From Hyphomicrobiales bacterium (lineage in GTDB: Bacteria; Pseudomonadota; Alphaproteobacteria; Rhizobiales; Xanthobacteraceae), in NCBI GenBank assembly GCA_017305715.1, contig JAFKKG010000028.1, forward strand, positions 1 through 64,000: a stretch of DNA of 64,000 nt. The letters run 5' to 3'. Numbering within the stretch: position 1 is the first letter of the stretch; each line of letters opens with the position of its first letter. The notes under the pieces are model-generated. The model made no database searches and had not been told where the DNA came from. It saw only the letters and a program-made list of their open reading frames with translations. Position numbers and translations under genes: made by a program. Positions 54,487 to 62,819 of this stretch are shown here, one piece after another.

Positions 54487-55923
54487 ATGGCAAGGCTCAT
54501 TAGTCCGAAGCTGTTCAGCCAGCATTTCGGGGTTGCCTCATCAGTTATAACCACCGCCGGTCTATTAGATCCCTTCCTCAACGCCGACACGAAGCTATTC
54601 ATCGACCCATTGCTGCTACGCAAGAGCGCAAATTCTCTCATCTCAGGGAAGGGGCTGACCGCGTTCAGAAAGAGAATGTCCGACATCATCAGCCTAGTTG
54701 AAGAAAATACTCCTAGGTCCGGTCCGGCCTGGATCGCTGCTATGCGTCTGTTGGACCTTCACGAGCGGCGAGAAACCTGCCTCGGTTATGGAGGAAAGAG
54801 CATTTCTGGTAGCAGCCGTCCCGATAAGCTCAAGGCGCAAATTCTCGATGCGACCCGGGAGATAGTCCAACTAGGGATCAAGAACCCCGAAATCATTGCG
54901 CTCATGGGTATGTTTGAAAAGGACGTCGGTCCAGACACAATCAGTGACCTTACAACCAATGCTATCCTGCCTGTCCTTGAGGAGGTGACGGCAGGCTTCT
55001 GCACCGCCAATTCTATTCCATTGCAACCCTTCACGATCAACAACGAGCAATTTCAGTTGCCGCTGAATCCTCACGAAAGGGGGAGCGGTGTATTTCTAGT
55101 TCCGAGGGACATTCTTCGCCAACTTGCCGTTGCTACCGACTGGTCAGATATTGATCGAGTGGTGTCACACAACGCTGCCCTGAGGACCGAAGTAAACAAA
55201 ATGATTGCCGATATCACCAAGACGACAATCACAGAAAAAAAGGCAGCGATTAAAAAGATCGCCTTCAGTTCAGCTCAAGACTTTCAAAAGCTGTTTCAGG
55301 ACATGATAACGGGGGCGTTCTCTGGATATGATTTCAGTAAAGACAAGAAGGCAATTGAAGCATTACGCGAGGCACTCACGCAGACTTCCAGTAAGTTTCC
55401 GCTGACTATCGTTCCACCATCTACTCCAAGTGGTCCGGAGTTGAAGCGCGTTGTTGATCTGATAGTCGCTCAGTTCAAGCAGCTGGTAGAGCACAACGAC
55501 CTGTCTCGATTGCTTTGGGATGGCTCGAAGCCTCGCAGCGAGAAGTCTGCCCAGTTGGTGTTCTTCGGAGTGGCCGATTCCTACTGCAAGGCAAATAACT
55601 TGGACATTTCACCGGAGGTCAATTCGGGGGGAGGGCCAGTGGATTTTAAGTTCTCTTCCGGATATGCGGGCAGGCTTTTGGTAGAGATGAAGTTGTCATC
55701 CGGCACCGTCGAGCATGGCTATCGGACCCAGCTTGGTGTTTATCAAACAGCCGCCGTAACGGACGAGGGCCTATTCATTGTCGTCAACGTCGGCAAACTC
55801 GGCAACAAAGCTATAAAGATTCGTGCGGCTCAGAGGGCGCAAAGAGACGCTGGATTGCGGGCCGCAGATATTGTCATTGTAGATGCAACGAAGAAGGCAT
55901 CAGCTAGCAAACGCCAGTCCTAG
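54487..55923 (+). CDS. Large protein with C-terminal PD-(D/E)XK nuclease motif
   Basis: A 478-residue protein of no recognised family. The C-terminal region has the metal-nuclease pattern Asp386-x13-Glu400-x-Lys402 in GGGPVDF...LLVEMK, preceded by an acidic EV and followed by YRTQLGVYQTAA, the usual helix of the fold. The N-terminal 340 residues are helical with a long coiled segment (about 240-300). Codon use is unlike the chromosome. It may be a restriction-type or abortive-infection effector. ATG 54487 begins the frame. Confidence 0.6.
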   Translation: MARLISPKLFSQHFGVASSVITTAGLLDPFLNADTKLFIDPLLLRKSANSLISGKGLTAFRKRMSDIISLVEENTPRSGPAWIAAMRLLDLHERRETCLGYGGKSISGSSRPDKLKAQILDATREIVQLGIKNPEIIALMGMFEKDVGPDTISDLTTNAILPVLEEVTAGFCTANSIPLQPFTINNEQFQLPLNPHERGSGVFLVPRDILRQLAVATDWSDIDRVVSHNAALRTEVNKMIADITKTTITEKKAAIKKIAFSSAQDFQKLFQDMITGAFSGYDFSKDKKAIEALREALTQTSSKFPLTIVPPSTPSGPELKRVVDLIVAQFKQLVEHNDLSRLLWDGSKPRSEKSAQLVFFGVADSYCKANNLDISPEVNSGGGPVDFKFSSGYAGRLLVEMKLSSGTVEHGYRTQLGVYQTAAVTDEGLFIVVNVGKLGNKAIKIRAAQRAQRDAGLRAADIVIVDATKKASASKRQS

Positions 55924-55937
55924 AGCTTGCTGAGCTT

Positions 55938-56171
55938 ATGGCCTCTGCACGTTGGGCAAATAGGGTGTTCGAGAGGGCGGCTCGACTGTCAGAAGGGCCT
56001 TGGCTCAGCTGGGAATGGTGGGCAGCTTACAATAATGTCAAACACGAGCGAGGCAAAAACTTTGCGGATGCCAATCAACAGAACGCTTTGACGGCCTTAT
56101 GCAGGTGGTTAGCGCTGTTGTTTTACTTGTACAAGAACGAGATTCACTTACAGCCATATCCCGCGCTGTAG
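55938..56171 (+). CDS. Truncated HEPN-like C-terminal fragment
   Basis: A 77-residue frame 14 bases after the nuclease gene. WWAAYNNVKHERGKNFADA followed by NALTALCRWLALLFYLYKNE matches the C-terminal end of a larger family of helical proteins with a 'YNxVKHxR' motif, from memory. Those proteins are usually 200 or more residues, so this looks like a truncated partner or a separately translated tail. No ribosome site stands out. Confidence 0.45.
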   Translation: MASARWANRVFERAARLSEGPWLSWEWWAAYNNVKHERGKNFADANQQNALTALCRWLALLFYLYKNEIHLQPYPAL

Positions 56172-56265
56172 GATCATTTCCCGAATACATTGTGACCGGA
56201 AATAGCAAGAAACTGCCTGGAACCTAACGTTGGATTGGGGAGGCCGCAGTATGTCGAGCCTCGCA

Positions 56266-56802
56266 CTATCTAGGATTGGGCGGGGTCGCTGTGAGCATGA
56301 GCCCTGGCAGACGCCAAGGGCCATCGTCCGGAAACGTCCATCCACCACGCGGCATCTTGCCTCGTGATGCGCTGGCGCCAATAATCTTATCAACGATTTG
56401 ATCCAGAGATGAGAAGGCCAAGAAGATTAGCTGCAAGTCCATTGTGCGGTACTCGGACGATTTTTTCATATAGCGGAACTCAAAGGTCTTATGTTTCTGG
56501 GCCAACAGATCGACTAACTGATCTGCGCCGGTATTAAACAAACCTGAAGAGTGACAAAGGGCGCGCAACTGCACGAGGTCATGCCGCAGCTCTCGCTTTC
56601 TCAGTTGAGCTTCGCTGTAGCCCTTTTTTACCAGAAACGCTTTGAGATACAATTCGGCTGCAAACCCGCAGAGCATATGAAACGCCATGAACAATGAGGT
56701 GTCATCTTCTAACTGCATGCGGTGAGGATTCGTCATCATGGCATAAGCCGCCTGCACATAGCCTTTCGCGACGGAATAAGGCTCCTCAGGATCAATGCTC
56801 AT
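56266..56802 (-). CDS. HEPN-like hypothetical protein
   Basis: A 178-residue helical protein. FHMLCGFAAELYLKAFLVKKG (residues 41-61) followed by RELRHDLVQL (70-79) has the E-LYLK ... HDL pattern seen in several HEPN families; Glu50 and His74 would be key polar residues. It overlaps the zinc-ribbon gene upstream by 11 bases, so the two are translationally coupled and may work as a pair, for example regulator plus effector. No named family. Confidence 0.55.
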   Translation of the reverse strand: MSIDPEEPYSVAKGYVQAAYAMMTNPHRMQLEDDTSLFMAFHMLCGFAAELYLKAFLVKKGYSEAQLRKRELRHDLVQLRALCHSSGLFNTGADQLVDLLAQKHKTFEFRYMKKSSEYRTMDLQLIFLAFSSLDQIVDKIIGASASRGKMPRGGWTFPDDGPWRLPGLMLTATPPNPR

Positions 56803-57397
56803 TTGATCGCTCCGGGTCGCGCAGTATCCAGATCAGGAACCGCTCCGTCCGCTCAACATGAGCTTGCGTTGCCGGTGGAGTGAATCTCAACAGGGACAGT
56901 GTCCCGCTCGCTACGGGGACCCTTGGGGCTTTGTAGGTTCCCGCGCGCTTTCGAGCTTGCTGGCACTTCCAATAGGTCAGAGTGTTGCGTGTTTTTGGAA
57001 GGCGCGGCTCTATGTAATCCTGCACGGTTTTACCGAACTTCGGTAGCGGACCACGATAGTCCTGTACGCCTCTCAGCAGCTTCTGCACCGTGTGCCAAGC
57101 GGTCTTGTAAGTGACACCCAGGGCGCTCTCGACTTCACGCACGGAGACAAGCTTGTGAGAGTTGAGCAGATGGGCCGTGTGTATCCATTTGCCCAATGGC
57201 AGCTTCGAACCTTCAAGCGGCGTGCCGACCGTGGCCGTGAACTGGCCTCGACACTCAGAGCAGAGGTACAGACCGGGTCGGTGCGACTTGCCGCCAACCT
57301 TGCTGATGACGTATCCCGCCGCACCGCAATGAGGGCACACCGGACCTTCTGGCCATCTGAGGCGCTCAAGAGCCTCCCGGCATGCTGCCTCATCCAA
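56792..57397 (-). CDS. IS1595-derived zinc-ribbon/HTH protein without DDE domain
   Basis: A 201-residue protein. The first 110 residues match the N-terminal half of IS1595/ISXO2 transposases: a zinc ribbon with CPHCG and CSECR, GQFTATVGTPLEGSKLPLGKW and a helix-turn-helix VESALGVTYKTAWHTVQKLL. The DDE catalytic domain is absent, replaced by a basic unrelated tail (KTRNTLTYWKCQQARKRAG). TTG 57397 follows GGAGGTCGGCC; a TTG at 57463 is an alternative. It may be a domesticated DNA-binding protein. Confidence 0.65.
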   Translation of the reverse strand: MDEAACREALERLRWPEGPVCPHCGAAGYVISKVGGKSHRPGLYLCSECRGQFTATVGTPLEGSKLPLGKWIHTAHLLNSHKLVSVREVESALGVTYKTAWHTVQKLLRGVQDYRGPLPKFGKTVQDYIEPRLPKTRNTLTYWKCQQARKRAGTYKAPRVPVASGTLSLLRFTPPATQAHVERTERFLIWILRDPERSNEH

Positions 57398-57639
57398 GGC
57401 CGACCTCCGTCGTTGTTTTGTCTCGTATATAAGCAAGCAGCGCGAAAACGCAACGTCTGGCAATGAAGTCAGCGCGTTAGGTTCATCCGGAGCGTACCTA
57501 TGCGGAAGGCGCGGTAGAGCGGTGCAGGTCCGCGCTGTTATCTCTCGTATATACCAAAACTAGCCGAAACGTCGCTTTCAGGAGCTAATTCAGTCGGTTG
57601 CCCGCTTGACTGACCCCTTTCGCCAGAGAGCGCAGATGA

Positions 57640-58521
57640 CTGAGGAGCGTCCGCCATCGGCCCATCCAACCCCACACCTACTTCAACGTCTTCCTCCGAG
57701 CCTGCACGAATGCCAGCAAGCTTCAAAAGCTCCACAGCGCTCTCAGAGCTGGATGGACCGAAAATGACCTAGCCGACTTCGCCCGCTGGCATTTCGGGAC
57801 GCCCCTCATCGGTCTGAGCAGACGAAAGCTCCGGGCCATCATCAACAGTGCGCTCTCACGAGAATACTTCGCCCGTCGCCTTCCTAAAGGAACGCGAGCG
57901 GAGACCTGTGTCTGCACACGCTTCTCCTCTCAACTAACCCAACAGAAATGGATGATACCAAAATCAGATGAGACACGTGCCCTTGCACGTCTTCGCTCCG
58001 CATGCCGGACTGAAGCAGCAAAGGACCTGCTACGCCAAGCCCTAGATGAAGGCTGGCCAGCGTTAGCCATTGAGGATTTAATCTCCACCGACGCCTGCAA
58101 CCGCCGAGTAAGGAAGGGCATCAAGCGGCTTTACGCCATCCAGGCGGCGGCATCACGGCGCTATTATAGCCCTGAGGAACGTGCCGCCGACGAAGCACGT
58201 TGGCGAGAGCGGGAGGCTGCGGAGGATGCCCGAGCGGCCATCAAAGCCACGAAGGCCACACGCCCCGTCGTGCCACCTGAGTATAAAGCAATTCGCGCGG
58301 GGTGCATCAACATGCTCAACTGTGACCATCTAGCCTATGCTCTCGAAGCGGGTTGGACGGCTGCGGATATTCTCTTCTTGACGCGCCATCATAGTTGCGT
58401 CGTCGGACGACGCGTGAACGGCAAAGAAACGCCGGCCGCCATTCGCCTCGTGCTTGCGTTGATCCAAGGTTGGCCAGCGGGGCGCTTCCACTCGTGGTTC
58501 CGTGACCGATCAACCATTTAG
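57640..58521 (+). CDS. Modular protein with three copies of an unknown GW domain
   Basis: The frame is open from 57640 to the stop at 58519-58521 (293 codons), but its first ATG is only at 57952. The upstream 104 codons read as good protein and contain a first domain copy, so they are probably coding. Domain cores are RACTNASK..ALRAGWTENDL (57739), SACRTEAA..ALDEGWPALAI (58039) and RAGCINML..ALEAGWTAADI (58339), exactly 300 bases apart. A fourth GW motif, ALIQGWPAGRF, is at 58456. Start may be CTG 57640, or an ATG at 57636 in the next frame with a frameshift. Domain function is unknown. Confidence 0.6.
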   Translation: MRSVRHRPIQPHTYFNVFLRACTNASKLQKLHSALRAGWTENDLADFARWHFGTPLIGLSRRKLRAIINSALSREYFARRLPKGTRAETCVCTRFSSQLTQQKWMIPKSDETRALARLRSACRTEAAKDLLRQALDEGWPALAIEDLISTDACNRRVRKGIKRLYAIQAAASRRYYSPEERAADEARWREREAAEDARAAIKATKATRPVVPPEYKAIRAGCINMLNCDHLAYALEAGWTAADILFLTRHHSCVVGRRVNGKETPAAIRLVLALIQGWPAGRFHSWFRDRSTI

Positions 58522-58807
58522 CTATTTGCGCTCGGTCTGCCGAGACCTGGCTGAGCGTATGATCCTTGGCCGTGCCATTCAGAACGGCTGGAACGCTCCG
58601 GCGATTGCCGAAGTTGCAGAGAGCTTCCGAGAAGGGCTCTTTGGCCGCTTCTCAGCCCCGAAAGAAACTGCCTACCGGCAAGCCATCTATGTCGCCGGTT
58701 CGCACCCCTTCGACCAATCACAACCCCGATGCAAGTGCTTCTGGCTCCTCGCCAGCGCACCCATCGACCTCGCTCACAACAACATAGAAGAGACCAAACC
58801 AATCTAA
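58502..58807 (+). CDS. Single-module protein related to the upstream gene
   Basis: A 101-residue product from GTG 58502, overlapping the previous frame by 20 bases. It carries another copy of the same domain: RSVCRDLAERMILGRAIQNGW then NAPAIAEVAESF and GRFSAPKETAYRQAIYVAG. This aligns with GRRVNGKETPAAIRLVLA after the third copy upstream. Its stop overlaps the next ATG by one base (TAATG), so it is coupled to the tail-collar gene. Function unknown. Confidence 0.65.
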   Translation: MTDQPFSYLRSVCRDLAERMILGRAIQNGWNAPAIAEVAESFREGLFGRFSAPKETAYRQAIYVAGSHPFDQSQPRCKCFWLLASAPIDLAHNNIEETKPI

Positions 58808-59781
58808 TGCCCATAGAGACCTTCAACTACCTTGACAGCCTCAATTCGTCCAACCCACAGACCTCCGATAGTATCTCACAGGGCGACGACCATATCAGGG
58901 GCATCAAGGCCACCCTCAAGGCCACCTTCCCCAACATCGCAGGCGCAGTCACAGCGACCCAAGGAGAGCTTAACGGCGCTGCAAGCGGCTTCACCAATGG
59001 CGTGGCTCGCTTTGCCGACGCAGGCACGTTCTTCAAGACCAATTCGACGGACGGCATCACCAACCCTGCGGCTGGCGAAATCGATCTAAAGCTCTCGGGC
59101 TCCGTTGCGGCGACCTTCGCCCGCGTATCGAGCGTGAACACCTTCACTTGGAGGGGGCCTGCGGTCTTCGAAGGTGCCATCACAGGCCCAGGACAGATGC
59201 CCATTGCGTCCGTCATGGTCTGGCCGAGTGACACCTTGCCACCTCCCACCGAAGGCGTGTGGGCTTGGTGCAACGGCGATGCGTACTCCCGAACGACCTA
59301 TTCAACGTGCTTCACCCGTATCGGAACGACGCACGGCGCTGGCAACGGGACAACGACCTTCAACGTGCCGAACTACCAAGAGGTAACTTTGGTGGGCAAG
59401 AGTGGCATGGGAGGCGCTACGGCTCCCGGCTTGCTCACAAGCATCGCCTCGGGCGTCAAGCAGGCGCTCAGTGGCTTCTTCGGCGTTGAGACTGTAACGC
59501 TCGCTGCCTCGCAAATCCCGAACCTGAACTCTCAGGGCAACAACTCGATTACCGTCGATTCGAACCAGACAGGCATTCCGTACAACGCTTCTCGTGGTGA
59601 CTTGAATGCTAACGGCGGCGGCTCGCACTACGGGCCGGGTTCTACAGTGCCGATGAGTATCGGGCAGATCACGTCGAACCGGGTCAACGCCATCAGCGTG
59701 AACACCACCAACACTGGCGGTCAGGCGCACAACAACCTTCAGCCCTCGAAGGTCGTGAACTGGATCATTCGTTTGGGGTGA
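58807..59781 (+). CDS. Phage tail-collar domain protein
   Basis: A 324-residue phage-tail-fibre-like protein. The N-terminal part (SDSISQGDDHIRGIKATLKA, then a TATQGELNGA segment) is typical of phage tail fibre starts. A tail-collar domain follows at about 135-210 (PPTEGVWAWCNGDAYSRTTY, FNVPNYQEVTLVGK), and the end is Gly/Asn/Ser-rich (HNNLQPSKVVNWIIRLG), as in collar-domain proteins. ATG 58807 overlaps the preceding stop. It would sit on a virion or tail-like particle, yet no other structural gene is in the element. Confidence 0.85.
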   Translation: MPIETFNYLDSLNSSNPQTSDSISQGDDHIRGIKATLKATFPNIAGAVTATQGELNGAASGFTNGVARFADAGTFFKTNSTDGITNPAAGEIDLKLSGSVAATFARVSSVNTFTWRGPAVFEGAITGPGQMPIASVMVWPSDTLPPPTEGVWAWCNGDAYSRTTYSTCFTRIGTTHGAGNGTTTFNVPNYQEVTLVGKSGMGGATAPGLLTSIASGVKQALSGFFGVETVTLAASQIPNLNSQGNNSITVDSNQTGIPYNASRGDLNANGGGSHYGPGSTVPMSIGQITSNRVNAISVNTTNTGGQAHNNLQPSKVVNWIIRLG

Positions 59782-59869
59782 TATAGGCGTAGGACTTCCT
59801 GCTCACGTAGTCCCACCAAAGCTCGACAAAGCCCTTCAGCGTAGCTGAGGGGCCTTTGCCCTCCTGAGC

Positions 59870-60196
59870 TTATCGACACCCGAACGTGCAGGTAACGTTG
59901 ACATTAACGCTCTGTGGTGGGTTGCCGATGCTCTGCATGGCACGACCTGCCGCAGCAAGGCTATCAGCGGCCGCATCGTTCCGGGCCTGCCTCTGTTGTT
60001 CTTCCACCATAGCCTGCTGGCGGTAGTACAGGAGGTTTTTGCGGCACTGTGTGTACGCGTCAGCGCCCTTACCAGTCGAGAGTTGCTTACAGGACGCATC
60101 ATCCTGTGCTTCCATCTTGGCTGCTCTTACTCCTGCGTCTTCCTGTGCCATGCAGCCAGCCAGCATCAGCGCCAGCACGATACCCAAGCCCCTCAT
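59870..60196 (-). CDS. Small lipoprotein
   Basis: A 108-residue lipoprotein. The signal MRGLGIVLALMLAGCMAQ has a lipobox ending at Cys15. The mature part is helical, with Gln/Ala/Arg-rich stretches (RQQAMVEEQQRQARNDAAAD), and ends in SVNVNVTCTFGCR with two Cys. It is convergent with the tail-collar gene. It may be a lysis or superinfection lipoprotein, but nothing in the sequence decides this. Confidence 0.7.
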   Translation of the reverse strand: MRGLGIVLALMLAGCMAQEDAGVRAAKMEAQDDASCKQLSTGKGADAYTQCRKNLLYYRQQAMVEEQQRQARNDAAADSLAAAGRAMQSIGNPPQSVNVNVTCTFGCR

Positions 60197-60749
60197 AAGC
60201 CCCCCTTACTTGTCACGCCATCAACGTCTCTCATGACTGCATGAAGCGCTGGCGATTGGTCAATTCCTCTCTTGGACTAGGTACACAGGGGTTCAGGCAC
60301 GCTGATTGTGTGTTCCATCGTGCCGCGATAGTCACACGGCTCTAGAGGACTCTTAGGAGTCCACTGAGAGGCTAGAGCGCTCGACGGCTTTGGGGCCTCT
60401 GAAGGCGCAAAGCCTCTCTATGGATTCCTCTGAGCCTCCTGGGCACCTTCTGGCTGAGGTCTAACAATCGTCGTCAAAGCACCGCTGGGGTATGAACAAT
60501 CCTCAACCTGCACCCAAGCATTTGGTGTGTCACCTGATATTGGCACCAAAACTACTGCTTTAGGTGGCCTCGTGCCGCATGAGCGTCACAAAGCTCCTTG
60601 GCACCACCTCTAAACGTACCCCTCAAACCTCCAAAGAGAGGCTTTTACTTTCTCTTCTTAGGGGCTTTCAGGGGGTCCTTTCGGCCTCGTTCGCACCCCC
60701 TCCGGTGCTCGAACAACGTGGGCCATCACCCAACCCTTCAAGGTATCAA
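60197..60749. other. Non-coding region with short inverted repeats
   Basis: About 550 bases without a convincing gene. An inverted repeat GGACTC-TTAG-GAGTCC lies at about 60348-60363, and a GAGCGCTC palindrome at 60375-60382. Motifs of the form CTCTGA/GAGGC recur between 60335 and 60445. It precedes the helicase gene and could hold its promoter or an origin. A frame open from GTG 60564 joins the helicase but starts with low-quality sequence. Confidence 0.4.
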
Positions 60750-62693
60750 ATGCAACATCCTATCGGATCGCATGGGCTTTCGCTCGTGCCACCGCAAGCC
60801 TTCTCAAGCCGCATGAAGCACCACTGGACCTCCCAGCTCGGTCTGTGCGCCTCAGCACCGCTGGAGAGGCTTTGGACCATCATGGCTAAGACGTTCAACG
60901 AGGCCATCACTGACCGTGCCCAAGGCACCCAAGATCAGTGGTGCATCCTTCAGCCTCCTACCGGCTCTGGCAAAACACGTGGGGCCTGTCTCTTCGCTGC
61001 AATGCTCGCAGATATGAATTTGACCAGTGCCTCACCAGTTGGCAGCATTATCGTAACACGGCTCATTGATGAGGCCGATGCTCTCGTTAGTGAAATCAAT
61101 GCTCATGCTGGGCGTGCCGTCGCGATAGCTCAGCATTCGCGTGCTCCCAAGCCTGTCGAAACGCTTCAACAATACGATACCTTGGTGATTACGCACCAAG
61201 CGTGCGTGAACGCATCAGCCAGCCTCAACGCCTCGCAAGGAGCGGCCTTCGAACGCCTAACGCACTGGAGGGGCGGACAGCGCCTCCTGACCATTATCGA
61301 TGAGGCTTTGGCGAATGTGGTGGAAGACGTGAAGGTCACAGCGGACGATATTGCTGAGGTGCAGCGATACGTCACGACCGACCTCGAAAAGGCGTTCCCG
61401 ACTGAATACGTTGCGCTCCAGCTTCTCAAAGGCTCCCTTGCTCGCTACGAGCGCCAAGGCAGTGGTGCCTCTGTCTTCTGGCCTGAAGCAATCAACGCCG
61501 CCTATGCTGATGGACCGCTTGTGAACTTCGGACCTCTCCGCACCGCAATGAAGACCATCCAATACGACCGCTTGGGTGCTCACATGGAAGATGCAGAAAC
61601 GCGCCTTCGCATTGGTCGCACCGTTGATAGGGCGCTAGAACGTTGTCAGGCTCTCTTCGATCAGTGGAGCTACTACGCGAAGAGCGGCAATGAGCATTCC
61701 TTCAATTCATCGTCGCTATCAGTGCCGTGGGGCGCTCCAGGCCCGGTGGTACTCGACGCAACCGCTGGCACAGACTTCCTATGGGACCTCTTCGAGGACA
61801 GGGCGCGGATAGTACCAACTCCAAGCCACGTGCGTGACTACAGCAACGTCACGCTTCACGTTGCGCGGTGTGGCGGCGTTGGCAAACGTGCGATGGGCAA
61901 GAACTTCAAGACCCGGTTTGCTCGCCTCGCTACCGATCTTGAGAAGCGACTGCCTCCTTCTAGTTCGGTGTTCCTGTGCGCGCACAAGGCTAACGAGCAT
62001 ATCGCGAAAAGCATGGGCATGGACTTTGCCCGGTTTGCTGTAGGCCACTGGGGTGCTGTGGATGGTCGGAATGATTGGGCTGACTACGACGCTGCGGTGA
62101 TATTCGGATTGCCCTATCGCGATCAGGTATGGGCGAACAACACCTTCTTTGCCGCGCAGGGCTTGCAGTCTGACGAGTGGTTGAAAGAGCCAGTTTGGAA
62201 GACCTACAGGGACGTGAGGCGCGTCATGCAGCAACGTCAGCTATCGGTGTCGATCATCCAGGCCATCAGCCGCATTCGTGTGAGGCGTGTTGTTGACGAA
62301 CAGGGACGATGCCTAGAGGCCAACGTCTATATTGTGCTGCCAAAGGATGCTGACGGGGATGCCGTCTTAACAAGCATCAAGGCCGATATGCCCGGCCTCT
62401 TGGTCGCAGACTGGCCCTTTGAGATGGATGGACCGAAGGTGAAACGACCTCGCAAAGGCTCATCGCATGAGGCGCTAGTCTCGTACATGGAAGCACGCTT
62501 GCCGGGCAAGACACCAATGTCAGCGATCAGGCGAGAACTCTCCCTGAGCGATACGGCTCTCAAGAAACTGAGAGAGGCGCTGGGCAACAAGGAACACGCA
62601 ACCACGAAGGCGCTAAGTGCTCTTGGCGTCGAGTATCTCGCAGGAGGAGGCAGAGGAGCGAAGAGCTTTCTTGCCAAACATCAGCCCGCGTAG
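60750..62693 (+). CDS. SF2 helicase-like ATPase
   Basis: A 647-residue helicase-fold protein. Walker A PPTGSGKT (Lys75), Walker B IIDEAL (Asp184) and a motif VI-like IIQAISRIRVRRVVD (near 504) are visible, and the C-terminal 60 residues (KTPMSAIRRELSLSDTALKK) look like a winged helix. ATG 60750 follows AAGG; in-frame starts at 60564, 60579 and 60813 are possible. Such proteins often serve replication or defence in integrative elements. Nearest family not certain. Confidence 0.75.
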   Translation: MQHPIGSHGLSLVPPQAFSSRMKHHWTSQLGLCASAPLERLWTIMAKTFNEAITDRAQGTQDQWCILQPPTGSGKTRGACLFAAMLADMNLTSASPVGSIIVTRLIDEADALVSEINAHAGRAVAIAQHSRAPKPVETLQQYDTLVITHQACVNASASLNASQGAAFERLTHWRGGQRLLTIIDEALANVVEDVKVTADDIAEVQRYVTTDLEKAFPTEYVALQLLKGSLARYERQGSGASVFWPEAINAAYADGPLVNFGPLRTAMKTIQYDRLGAHMEDAETRLRIGRTVDRALERCQALFDQWSYYAKSGNEHSFNSSSLSVPWGAPGPVVLDATAGTDFLWDLFEDRARIVPTPSHVRDYSNVTLHVARCGGVGKRAMGKNFKTRFARLATDLEKRLPPSSSVFLCAHKANEHIAKSMGMDFARFAVGHWGAVDGRNDWADYDAAVIFGLPYRDQVWANNTFFAAQGLQSDEWLKEPVWKTYRDVRRVMQQRQLSVSIIQAISRIRVRRVVDEQGRCLEANVYIVLPKDADGDAVLTSIKADMPGLLVADWPFEMDGPKVKRPRKGSSHEALVSYMEARLPGKTPMSAIRRELSLSDTALKKLREALGNKEHATTKALSALGVEYLAGGGRGAKSFLAKHQPA

Positions 62694-62819
62694 AGGCTGA
62701 AAGAACTAGACTTGCCGGTGTAGCCCGTATGGTTGCATCGGTATTTTTCGAGAAGCGAGAGGCAGTGCGGATTAGCGTACTGCCCACCACTCGTTAGGCT
62801 TAGTTCCTTTGAAAAAGCG

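Noticed and set aside
57538..57735. 65-codon minus-strand frame
   Set aside because: Overlaps the convincing module-coding frame on the plus strand and has no ribosome site or motif.
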